This document shows positions 17,429-24,875 of a stretch of 39,081 nt of DNA, in pieces. The notes under the pieces are model-generated. The model made no database searches. It was given only the letters and a program-made list of their open reading frames with translations, and was not told the DNA's origin. This DNA is from an uncultured Lachnospiraceae bacterium. GTDB taxonomy: Bacteria; Bacillota; Clostridia; Lachnospirales; Lachnospiraceae. A program made the position numbers and the translations under genes. The stretch is taken from the NCBI GenBank assembly GCA_944376745.1, contig CALWDR010000004.1, positions 1 through 39,081 on the forward strand. The letters run 5' to 3'. How positions within the stretch are numbered: the stretch's first letter is position 1; each line of letters starts with the position of its first letter.

Positions 17429-18612
17429 TCTTTGTCTGTCACCTGGATATCGCTGTAGCGCGCCTTCTCGTAGAGCTCGCACACTTCCCCAGCCGCTTCC
17501 GCCGAAAATGCTTCCCCGGTCCATGCAAGCTGCTCCTTCGGCGACAGGCAGGCCAGCGAGATCCCCCGCGCCTTGTTTTGCTCCCGCATGTGCTTTTTGT
17601 ACAGCCTGCGGATACGCATTGCGGGGCTTCGCCGGGACGCTTCCAGCTCTTTTCTTTCCCGCTTCCGCCTGGGTATCCTCTCCCGCTGGGTAAAAGGCTC
17701 CGCCGCCTCCAAAGCGCCTTCTCTCTCCGTCCGGCTGTAAAAATGCCGGTAGATTTTGACAATGATGAAGATCACCAGCGCCAGCACGGCGGCCACCAGA
17801 AGGCTCACGCCCACCACCTGGGCGATAACGTTTAAGATCTGCATAAGGACGGAAGGCTCGGACGGCTCCCCCAGCCCCTCCAGCATATCCTGCATGGGCG
17901 GTTCTTCCATAGGGGGCGCAGGTTCCTGCTGAACGTCAACACCCGGGAGCAGACTTGCCAGGAACCGCACAAAAGCCCTGATCCCCGCCCAGATCCTGCC
18001 TCCCAGGCCCTCCGCCCGGATCAGCCCGGCCACCGCCAGCGCCACGGCCAGTATCCCCACGTACAAAAGCGAAAGCCGCGTATTCTGGCGCTTCAATTTA
18101 CCGACATCCATCCTGGTGGAGCCGGAACGGCTGGCGATGATCTCCTCCGCCGCCGTCAGATTGTCGTAGAACACCTTAAACAGGAATAATAGGCAGGCTC
18201 CCCAGAGACCGCTGCCGGCAGCCAAGCCGCCTTTGCCCAGGAAAGAGGCTATCACGTAGAGGATGGCCAGCACCACAATGTGAAAATATCCCGGCTCCTC
18301 CAGCAAATACCCGCCGGGCGCCAGCCGAAGCAGGAAGGATAACACCGTCACCGCCAAAAGCAGGACGGCATAGATCCGAAAATTTCCCTGTCCCATGATC
18401 CCGGCTATGCCGCCCAGGCACAACAGCAGATGCGTGCCGAGAAACAGCCACAGCCATTTCACGCTTCGCCGAAGCAGGTAACAGCCCGCCGCCAAAAGCC
18501 CTGTCCACAGCCCGTAGAAGACAGCGCGCTCCCATCCCAGCATGCCGGTTATGGAAGCCGCCGCCGCGCCGTAGAAAACCATATGGGTCAGAACCTTTAC
18601 CGCATCCTTCAT
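17383..18612 (-). CDS. Membrane protein with DUF4129-like C-terminus
   Basis: 409 residues. About four to five hydrophobic segments fill residues 1-160 (VFYGAAAASITGMLGWERAV, LWLFLGTHLLLCLGGIAGI, FRIYAVLLLAVTVLSFLL). Another is near 185-205 and one near 265-295 (VVGVSLLVAAVLALVIFII). The basic cytoplasmic C-terminus (SPAMRIRRLYKKHM, CLSPKEQLAWTG, ELYEKARYSD) resembles DUF4129, which in many genomes follows moxR and DUF58 genes. The role is unknown, probably envelope-related with MoxR. The last residues come from the 32-bp duplication: without it the frame would end ILLDERPGV instead of ILLDKGPGE. GGAGG precedes the ATG. Confidence 0.8.
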   Translation of the reverse strand: MKDAVKVLTHMVFYGAAAASITGMLGWERAVFYGLWTGLLAAGCYLLRRSVKWLWLFLGTHLLLCLGGIAGIMGQGNFRIYAVLLLAVTVLSFLLRLAPGGYLLEEPGYFHIVVLAILYVIASFLGKGGLAAGSGLWGACLLFLFKVFYDNLTAAEEIIASRSGSTRMDVGKLKRQNTRLSLLYVGILAVALAVAGLIRAEGLGGRIWAGIRAFVRFLASLLPGVDVQQEPAPPMEEPPMQDMLEGLGEPSEPSVLMQILNVIAQVVGVSLLVAAVLALVIFIIVKIYRHFYSRTEREGALEAAEPFTQRERIPRRKRERKELEASRRSPAMRIRRLYKKHMREQNKARGISLACLSPKEQLAWTGEAFSAEAAGEVCELYEKARYSDIQVTDKDARRMKILLDKGPGE

Positions 18613-18627
18613 GATAGCCCTCCATTC

Positions 18628-19824
18628 TTACTTTCCCGCATTCTGCCCTCCGCCGGCCCCAAGCTTATCCTCCATCACCAGATACTCGATGTGAATCCGG
18701 TTTCCGCTGTTCCCCCGCAGCTTTTCCTTCCCCACATGCTCCATAAGATACCGCTCCATGGAGATGTGGATGGGAATGAGCCAGTTGGCCTTTCCGTCTG
18801 CTCCCGCATAGTCCAGATAGGCACCGGCAAGCCCGGCGGACTGCTCCGCCGAGATCAGCAGGGATATTTCTCCGTCCTGCTGCCCGTTTCGCCGTTTCTG
18901 CTCCAAAAGCAGTTCCTCCATATCCCGGACCGGGCCATGCGTCTCAAGCCTGGCAAGCTGCTTTAGGCAGGCGTCAATGTGGGAAAGCCCCGCCCCCTCC
19001 CGGATGGCAAGCTCCTGGCCGGTGACCTTGTCCACCCCGTTGCTGAACATGCGGATGGGGATTCCCCGCTGGACAAACCATTCCAGGAAGCTTCTGGCCA
19101 CCCGGATGGATTCCTCGATCAGATCGTCCTGCTTTAAGATCCCCTTCTGGGCCACGTTCAGGAAAATGGTGAGCATCCGGCTGGAATTGTCATAATACTG
19201 ATTGACCTTCAGGGTCCCGGTCCTGGCCGACGCCTTCCAATTCACCTTCCGCATGGGTTCCGTCCCGGTGTAATCCCGGATTCCCTTGAAGGCGAAGGGG
19301 TCCTCCTGCTGTAAGCTGTCGGTCAGGCAGTCCCCGTACATGCGGCGGTAGATTTCCGGCAGGCCCATCAGCCTGGATCTGGCCGGATACACGTACAGCC
19401 AGGTCTGATTTTTCACATCCTTCGCCAGTATCTTGCGGAACAACAGATCCGTCGCCACCAGATTGACTTCCTCCACGCTGTAAAAGCCTCTCCCGGTTCC
19501 CACCGCCGGAAAGGAACGGGTAACTCTCTGATAGGGCATGACGGAGACGCAGTCGTTCCGGTACTGTTTATCGGTGATGCGGCTGTTCTCCCCATTCAGA
19601 TACCGGATATTCCGCTCCAGCCGGAATTTCACCGACAGCATCAGAAGGGGCAGGATCTTATTGTTCTCCACGATTTCCTTCAATACCACGCCCTGGCCTT
19701 CCTCGATCTGCTCCCTGTCAAAGGCGACGCTGGCCGAAAGCCCGTAATCCCAGAATCTCTCATAGACCCTAACCGTCACCGTCAGACAGAGCAGCGCCAC
19801 CAGGGCTAAAATGATCAGCACCAT
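18628..19824 (-). CDS. DUF58 domain-containing protein
   Basis: 398 residues. The N-terminal membrane segment MVLIILALVALLCLTVTVRV is followed by an extracytoplasmic-type beta region and then the DUF58 core: DPFAFKGIRDYTGTEPMRKV and NWKASARTGTLKVNQYY near residue 180-215, followed by a vWA-like fold (RMLTIFLNVA...). DUF58 proteins accompany MoxR ATPases and are thought to act as their partners in assembly or maturation of other proteins. It starts behind GAGGTGAGG, downstream of the minisatellite at the moxR end, and lies 15 nt before the DUF4129-like gene. Confidence 0.92.
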   Translation of the reverse strand: MVLIILALVALLCLTVTVRVYERFWDYGLSASVAFDREQIEEGQGVVLKEIVENNKILPLLMLSVKFRLERNIRYLNGENSRITDKQYRNDCVSVMPYQRVTRSFPAVGTGRGFYSVEEVNLVATDLLFRKILAKDVKNQTWLYVYPARSRLMGLPEIYRRMYGDCLTDSLQQEDPFAFKGIRDYTGTEPMRKVNWKASARTGTLKVNQYYDNSSRMLTIFLNVAQKGILKQDDLIEESIRVARSFLEWFVQRGIPIRMFSNGVDKVTGQELAIREGAGLSHIDACLKQLARLETHGPVRDMEELLLEQKRRNGQQDGEISLLISAEQSAGLAGAYLDYAGADGKANWLIPIHISMERYLMEHVGKEKLRGNSGNRIHIEYLVMEDKLGAGGGQNAGK

Positions 19825-19868
19825 ATCCTCACCTCATTCCCTGCCGCGCTCCGCGGTCCTCACAGCCG

Positions 19869-19978
19869 GCGCTCCCAGAAAAGCCCCTGGTACTCATAGA
19901 CAGCGCTCCCAGGAAGCCCCCGGTTCTCATAGACGGCACTCCCAGGAAGTCCCCGGTTCTCATAGACGGCGCTCCCAG
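19869..19978. repeat. 33-bp tandem repeat carrying the moxR 3' end
   Basis: gcgctcccag or gcactcccag recurs at 19869, 19903, 19936 and 19969, periods 34, 33 and 33 bp. The last copy is the coding 3' end of moxR with its stop codon; the others are downstream copies. Because the unit is 33 bp, the stop TGA stays in the same frame in the copies next to the gene. Confidence 0.95.
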
Positions 19979-20901
19979 TCTTCCGTGGGAACCGGCGTCT
20001 CCTTTAAGACCGCCTCCATCTGCTTCGCGGCGGCGTCCTGCCGGTAGAAGCTCTCCTCCACCACCAGACGGTGCGCCAGCACCGGGACTGCCAGAAGCTT
20101 CACGTCCTCCGGCACCGCGTAGGTCCTTCCCTTAAGGCAGGCATAGGCCTGCACGGCCCGCATCAGCGCCAGGGTCCCCCGGACGCTGACCCCAGCCTGA
20201 ATCTCCTTGCGCTTCCTGGTGGCCATGCAGAGCCTCTGGATATAATCCAGAAGCTCCGGATGGATATAGATCTCCCGGTAGGATTTCTGCAGCGCCCGGA
20301 TCTCCTCCGCGCTGGCCGCCGGGCCAATCTCCTCCAGAGGGTTGTTCAGACGGTAACGGTTTAGGATCTCCTTCTCCTGCTCCGCTTCCATGGGGCCCAT
20401 GGACAGCCGCATGAGAAAACGGTCCAGCTGGGCCTCCGGCAGCGGAAAGGTCCCCGCCGTCTCGATGGGATTTTCCGTGGCGATGACGAAAAAGGGCTCC
20501 GAGAGCTTTCTGGTCACTCCGTCCACGGTCACCTGTCGCTCCTCCATGCACTCCAGCAGGCTGGCCTGGGTCCTGGGTGTAGCCCGATTGATCTCGTCGG
20601 CCAGAAGCACGTTGGTAAATACCGGGCCCGGATGGAACTCAAACTCTCCGCTTTTCAGATTATAGACATTTAACCCCGTCACGTCGGAGGGAAGCAGGTC
20701 CGGCGTCATCTGCACTCTGGCAAAGGGTACGTCAAGGGAACGGGCCAGAGCCTTGGCCAGCATAGTCTTCCCCGTCCCCGGCATGTCCTCCAGAAGCACA
20801 TGCCCCTGGGCGATCAGCGCGGTCAAGACCAGGTCGATGACCTCGCCCTTTCCGATTATGACTGTTTCAATATTGGCTTTTAGCTTCTCTGTGGTATTCA
20901 T
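19960..20901 (-). CDS. MoxR-family AAA+ ATPase
   Basis: 313 residues, standard. Walker A is LEDMPGTGKTMLAKA (about 38-51), Walker B is LLADEINRATPRTQ (about 99-112), sensor 1 is FFVIATENPIE, and the lid domain includes VSVRGTLALMRAVQAYA. MoxR ATPases are thought to be chaperone-like and to work with DUF58/vWA proteins, here the next gene. GGAGGTTAAG precedes the ATG. A consensus promoter lies at 21031-21058, with a long hairpin in the leader. The C-terminus (TEDWERRL) is where the 33-bp repeat begins. Confidence 0.95.
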   Translation of the reverse strand: MNTTEKLKANIETVIIGKGEVIDLVLTALIAQGHVLLEDMPGTGKTMLAKALARSLDVPFARVQMTPDLLPSDVTGLNVYNLKSGEFEFHPGPVFTNVLLADEINRATPRTQASLLECMEERQVTVDGVTRKLSEPFFVIATENPIETAGTFPLPEAQLDRFLMRLSMGPMEAEQEKEILNRYRLNNPLEEIGPAASAEEIRALQKSYREIYIHPELLDYIQRLCMATRKRKEIQAGVSVRGTLALMRAVQAYACLKGRTYAVPEDVKLLAVPVLAHRLVVEESFYRQDAAAKQMEAVLKETPVPTEDWERRL

Positions 20902-20982
20902 CTTAACCTCCGTGTATCGGATAGGGTTTCAGCGCTTTCCATACGCCGCCCCATTCCCCCTACCCTCGAAAAATAACTAATT

Positions 20983-21028
20983 TTAGTAACAGTTCAGACC
21001 TGTGGCTTGCTGTCTGAACTGTTACTAA
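20983..21028. repeat. 17-bp perfect inverted repeat
   Basis: TTAGTAACAGTTCAGAC (20983-20999) and its exact complement (21012-21028) surround a 12-nt loop. The predicted moxR transcript starts near 21024, inside the right arm, so the RNA would begin with this hairpin. No ORF lies inside. Confidence 0.9.
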
Positions 21029-21030
21029 TT

Positions 21031-21058
21031 ATTATAACTTCTGCGTGCCCAATGTCAA
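21031..21058 (-). promoter_or_regulatory. Promoter of moxR operon
   Basis: TTGACA (21058-21053) and TATAAT (21036-21031) on the minus strand, 16-nt spacer. It is divergent from the plus-strand promoter at 21064, and the two -35 boxes are 5 bp apart. Confidence 0.8.
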
Positions 21059-21063
21059 GCTTC

Positions 21064-21093
21064 TTGACAAACATACGCGATCTGTGTTATAGA
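21064..21093 (+). promoter_or_regulatory. Promoter of leader peptide / ABC unit
   Basis: TTGACA (21064-21069) and TATAGA (21088-21093), 18-nt spacer. Together with the opposite -35 it forms the palindrome TGTCAAG-CTT-CTTGACA (21053-21069), a possible shared operator. Confidence 0.75.
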
Positions 21094-21128
21094 AAAAGTA
21101 ACCGACCAACGTAAGGGGGAACAACATC

Positions 21129-21155
21129 ATGGTGAAACGCCGTCCGGCCTTCTAA
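21129..21155 (+). CDS. Putative 8-residue leader peptide
   Basis: ATG to TAA encodes MVKRRPAF. AAGGGGG lies 9 nt upstream, a good ribosome binding site, and the promoter start site is about 30 nt before it. A 9-bp hairpin follows within 4 nt of the stop. This arrangement (promoter, tiny ORF, hairpin, exporter gene) is that of a ribosome-dependent attenuator. Too short to be proved by sequence alone. Confidence 0.5.
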   Translation: MVKRRPAF

Positions 21156-21158
21156 ACG

Positions 21159-21188
21159 GTAGAAGGAAATCTTAATTCATCCTTCTAC
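21159..21188 (+). promoter_or_regulatory. Hairpin after leader peptide
   Basis: GTAGAAGGA (21159-21167) and TCCTTCTAC (21180-21188) form a perfect 9-bp stem with a 12-nt loop, followed by TGCTCAAAAAAAGC rather than a U-run. The plus strand therefore shows an attenuation or processing hairpin and not a classic terminator. AGGAGG of the ABC gene follows about 20 nt later. Confidence 0.6.
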
Positions 21189-21221
21189 TGCTCAAAAAAA
21201 GCATAGGAGGCAGAATTTCAA

Positions 21222-22462
21222 ATGAACAAATATCAGAAGCAAAATAACACCTGTTTTGCAGGTGCTCTTATTTGTATACTCATAAGCACTGTTTTCGCGG
21301 TTGCTTTACAATTCTTCAAGGGCGATGTGCTTGACCTTGCCATTGCAGGCGACACACCGGCGGCAATCCGGCGCGCCGCCTTGCTGCTTGTATTTATTCT
21401 TTGTGAGATACTATTTTATTACTGCTACAGGCAGTGCGGCGCGCGGTTCGTGACTGGATGCACGAAGCTGTTGAAACGAAGATCATCGCCCGGTTTGATG
21501 AGACGAATCGCCGCTCCATGGAGAAGCTTCTGAAGGATACCACCCTCGGAGCCACATCCCAGCTTATCACAACATTGATCTCCTACCTGTCCTACTTTGT
21601 GATCCTCGTCTGCGCCGCCCTGCTTGTGCTGAAGGGAACATTTACCGCAGGCAGTTTCTTTGTGGCAATCGGTATGATCGACCAGCTTTCCTATCCGCTG
21701 ATTTCTCTTGCCGAGATCATCCGCCAGCTTATTGCCGTCAGGCCCTCCTGCAAGGCAATGGAACGCTTCCTTCAGGATGGATTTCAGTGCGGACATGGCA
21801 GATTACTGGCAGAGGTCACAAGTGAGATCCGCTATAAAAACGTTTCCTTCTCCTATTCCGAAGGAAGGCCCGTATTACGCCATTTTGATTTCACAGCGCA
21901 AAAAGGGAAACGGTACCTGATCAAAGGCCCCAGCGGGTGCGGAAAAACAACCGTGATCAATCTTTTGCTCCGCTATTATGATGTAAATGACGGGAGCATT
22001 GAAATTGACGGTGTGCCGGTCTCCTCGTACAGCAGTACCTACGGATGTATTACCGTGGTGCGGCAGGAGGCCGTCTTATTCCAGGGTTCCCTCAGGAACA
22101 ACCTGACGATGTATGAGGATATTTCAGATGATCAGCTCATGGACCTCCTGCGCCGTCTTGGACTTGAAAAATTTGCAAACGCAGCGGCTCTGACTGAAAC
22201 TGTCGCGGAAGACGGCGCAAACCTGTCCGGAGGCGAGAAGAAGCGGATCTGTCTGGCCCGTGCCCTGCTGCGGGATACGGACGTTCTGATCCTCGACGAA
22301 CCCCTCGCAAACCTCGATGACGTCACGGCTTCCAGGATTGAAGATCTTCTTCTCTCGATCCATGGAAAGCTGCTGATCGTCGTTTCCCACCAATTTACGG
22401 ACACGAAGCTTTCTTCCTTCGACCGGGTCCTGATCCTGCCACAGCCGCAGCCCCTTCTTTAA
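21222..22462 (+). pseudogene. Broken ABC exporter (deleted, frameshifted TMD)
   Basis: The start at 21222 is good (ATAGGAGG upstream) and reads MNKYQKQNNTCFAGALICIL, transmembrane segments 1-2 of a half-size ABC exporter. Near 21470 the homology moves to another frame: KIIARFDETNRRSMEKLL, the later part of the membrane domain, and then a full ATPase domain. That domain has Walker A GPSGCGKTTV, signature LSGGEKKRICLARALL, Walker B VLILDEPLANLD and a switch His in VVSHQF. Compared with the usual 550-580 residues, roughly 120 residues of the membrane domain are missing and the frame is off. The second frame has no initiation site with a ribosome binding site. The nucleotide-binding domain itself looks intact, so the damage may be recent. 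Confidence 0.88.
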
Positions 22463-22535
22463 AAATACGTTCCGGTACCCATATAAAAAGATGATTATCG
22501 TTAGCCATCCGTTTCTCTTGTTTGCAGAAAATTTT

Positions 22536-22575
22536 CAGGGGCAGGCATGACTCGCACGAGTCATGCCTGCCCCTG
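22536..22575. terminator. 40-bp near-perfect palindrome, two-way terminator
   Basis: CAGGGGCAGGCATGACTCG (22536-22554) and its exact complement (22557-22575) are separated only by CA. Short T-rich sequence lies on both sides (TTTT before, TTTGG after). It stands between the convergent ABC remnant and the CNNM gene and could end transcription from both. Confidence 0.8.
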
Positions 22576-22647
22576 TTTGGAACGATCTATTTCACGACAG
22601 CCCCTTTATCAACGCCCTTATAGACATCAAAGGCATTACATCTTTTT

Positions 22648-23937
22648 TTACAGCAACTGCACCAAAGTCTCCTGAATCACATGCCCTTCCACCTTCTGCA
22701 CGTCCAGAAGCAGGCCGTCCCCCTCCCAGCGGAAGGATTCGCCGTCCTCCGGCACCCGCCCGATCAGGTCGCAGACGTAGCCGCTGAAGGTCTCGTAGGT
22801 ATCCGTGGGCAGTTCCCGGTCCCAGGCCTGCGCCACCTCTTCCAGGTCCGCGCCGCCCTGAATCCGCCATTTTCCATCCGGCAGCAGCTCGATGTCCTCC
22901 GGTCTGGCCGGCTCTTCCTTCTCGTCCATATCGCCCACCAGGGCCTCCATCAGGTCATGAAGGGTGATGATTCCGGCCATGCCGCCGTACTCGTCTATGA
23001 TAACGGCAAAATAGCTCCGGTTCTGCTTCATGCGGTTAAACAGCACGTTGGCCTTCATGCCCTCCGGCACGAAGAAGGCGGGCTCCACGGCCTTGGCCAT
23101 GACAGCCTCCCTGGATTTCTCCGGCAGGCGGAAATAATCCTTGGTGTCCAGCACGCCCAAAACATCATCCATATCCTCACCGCAGACCGGATAGAAGGTG
23201 TGCCGGTTCTCGGTGATGACTCTCTCCCATTCCTCCATGGAATCCGAGGAGAACAGCAGCACCGCGTCCTTGCGGTGGGTACAGATCTCTTCAATGGAAA
23301 TGTCGTTGAAATCAAAGACATTCTGGATCATCTCATTTTCTTCGTTGGGGATGGTACCCTTCTCCTTCCCCTCCGCCAGCATCATGCGGATCTCCTCCTC
23401 GGTCACCGCGTCCCCCTCCTCCTCGGGATTCATTCCGAGAATGCGAAGCATCAGGTTGGTGGAAACCGTCAGAAGCCACACGATTGGGGCAAAAGCCTTG
23501 GATACAAAATACAGCATGCCGGACATCCCTAAGGCCATGCTCTCCGCCTTCTTCATGGCGATCCGCTTGGGAACCAATTCCCCGAACACCAGATTGAAGT
23601 AGCCCAGAATGATGGTGATCACGACGATACAGATATTTTTCAGCACCCCGGGCGAGATGGGCACCCCGGCATTGGTCAGCACCGCGGCCAGAGGCTCCGC
23701 GAAATTATCCGCCGCAAAAGCACTCTGCAAAAGTCCCGCCAGCGTGATCGCCACCTGGATGGTTGCCAGAAACCGCGCCGGCTGGTCCGTCAGGGCCACC
23801 AGCTTGGAGGCCTTCTTGTTGCCGTCCGAGGCCAGTTTCTTAAGCTTGGCATCGTTCATGGAGATCACGGCGATCTCCGCGCTGGCAAAGGTGGCGTTCA
23901 GAAAAATAAGTATCACTAGTAACAAAATTGACTGCAT
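22648..23937 (-). CDS. CNNM/CorC-family (hemolysin C-like) membrane protein
   Basis: 429 residues from the ATG at 23937 (MQSILLLVILIFLNATFASA), with AAAGGAAG upstream; an earlier in-frame ATG lacks a ribosome binding site. A CNNM transmembrane domain (about 1-190; QVAITLAGLLQSAFAADNFA, GYFNLVFGELVPKRIAMKKA) is followed by two CBS domains (about 205-325; YFRLPEKSREAVMAKA, AVIIDEYGGMAGIITLHDLM) and a C-terminal CorC_HlyC domain. Members are linked to Mg2+ or Co2+ transport and homeostasis. The substrate here is inferred from the family only. It lies downstream of the HAD and ppk1 genes on the same strand. Confidence 0.93.
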   Translation of the reverse strand: MQSILLLVILIFLNATFASAEIAVISMNDAKLKKLASDGNKKASKLVALTDQPARFLATIQVAITLAGLLQSAFAADNFAEPLAAVLTNAGVPISPGVLKNICIVVITIILGYFNLVFGELVPKRIAMKKAESMALGMSGMLYFVSKAFAPIVWLLTVSTNLMLRILGMNPEEEGDAVTEEEIRMMLAEGKEKGTIPNEENEMIQNVFDFNDISIEEICTHRKDAVLLFSSDSMEEWERVITENRHTFYPVCGEDMDDVLGVLDTKDYFRLPEKSREAVMAKAVEPAFFVPEGMKANVLFNRMKQNRSYFAVIIDEYGGMAGIITLHDLMEALVGDMDEKEEPARPEDIELLPDGKWRIQGGADLEEVAQAWDRELPTDTYETFSGYVCDLIGRVPEDGESFRWEGDGLLLDVQKVEGHVIQETLVQLL

Positions 23938-24033
23938 ATCACTCTTCCTTTCAATATCTATAAATACCATACTGAGCGCATGCTGTCAATGATTTGTACG
24001 AATTCTTTCCGATTTTCTTTACCGTTTCTTTGC

Positions 24034-24840
24034 TCAGAAAAACTTCTCAATGATCTCCGCAATGGCGTCATGGTCGTTGTCCCGCTGTGTCACATAGTCC
24101 GCGGCGGCCTTGACCTCCTGGGCGGCATTTTTCATGGCGATGCCTATCCCTGCTGCCCGAAGCATGGGAATGTCATTCTGCTCATCTCCCACCGCGCAGG
24201 TATTTTCCAAAGCGATCCCCAGATGCTCCCGCACAAAACAGATGCCCGTGCCCTTGTCAGTGTCCCAGGGCCCGTATTCCAGGTATTCCGGGCAGGAAAA
24301 TACGCTGGTGCATTTTCCCAGCGCCCACTCCCGGTGATCCTCCTCAAACCGCAGCAGCCTCTCCCTGTCGCCGAGGCTGACAAGAAGCACCTTGCAGGGC
24401 GCTTTGGCAAGGGCCCTGCACACATCCTTGTGCAGCTCGCAGGTGGTTCCCGTCCGGCTCATATAATATTGAAGCTCCTCACAGTCCCGCTCCGCCAGCA
24501 CGTGGGCCTCATTGTAAGTCTGTATATAGATCCCATAGCGCTTTGCCTCCGCAAACAGGTACTCCACATCCGAAAGAGCCACCGTGCGCTCCATAAGCAC
24601 CCGTCTCTCTCTGCGGTCATAGATCACGGCCCCGTTAAAGGCCACAAGGTAACGGCCCGCCCCAGCCGGGTCCAGCCTGTCCAGAACGGACAGCGCCGAG
24701 GGCACGGAGCGCCCGGTGGCCACCGCCAGCAGATGGCCCGCCGCAAGCAGGCGCCCTATGGCACGTTGATTTTCCTCGGAGACGGTTTTGTCGCTCTTAA
24801 GGAGCGTCCCGTCCATATCGGTAAACAGTATTTTCCGCAT
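24034..24840 (-). CDS. HAD-superfamily Cof-type phosphatase
   Basis: 268 residues. Motif I is FTDMDGTLLKSD (Asp8, Asp10), motif II is AVATGRS near 40-46, and motif IV is VGDEQNDIPMLRAAGIGIAM near 216-235. This is the Cof/IIB type, which dephosphorylates sugar phosphates, FMN or PLP; the substrate cannot be read from sequence. AGGAGTAAAAA precedes the ATG. It begins 35 nt after the ppk1 stop and probably shares its transcript. Confidence 0.93.
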   Translation of the reverse strand: MRKILFTDMDGTLLKSDKTVSEENQRAIGRLLAAGHLLAVATGRSVPSALSVLDRLDPAGAGRYLVAFNGAVIYDRRERRVLMERTVALSDVEYLFAEAKRYGIYIQTYNEAHVLAERDCEELQYYMSRTGTTCELHKDVCRALAKAPCKVLLVSLGDRERLLRFEEDHREWALGKCTSVFSCPEYLEYGPWDTDKGTGICFVREHLGIALENTCAVGDEQNDIPMLRAAGIGIAMKNAAQEVKAAADYVTQRDNDHDAIAEIIEKFF

Positions 24841-24875
24841 TTTTTACTCCTAGTATATTTCCCTGCGGCCAGACG

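Noticed and set aside
19869..19978. Possible CRISPR array (33-bp periodic repeat)
   Set aside because: The copies are directly adjacent without spacers, and the last one is coding sequence of moxR. No cas genes are near.
21434..22462. Second ABC frame as an independent gene
   Set aside because: The apparent GTG start lies in the middle of a membrane segment of the upstream frame and lacks a ribosome binding site; it is better explained as the 3' part of one broken gene.
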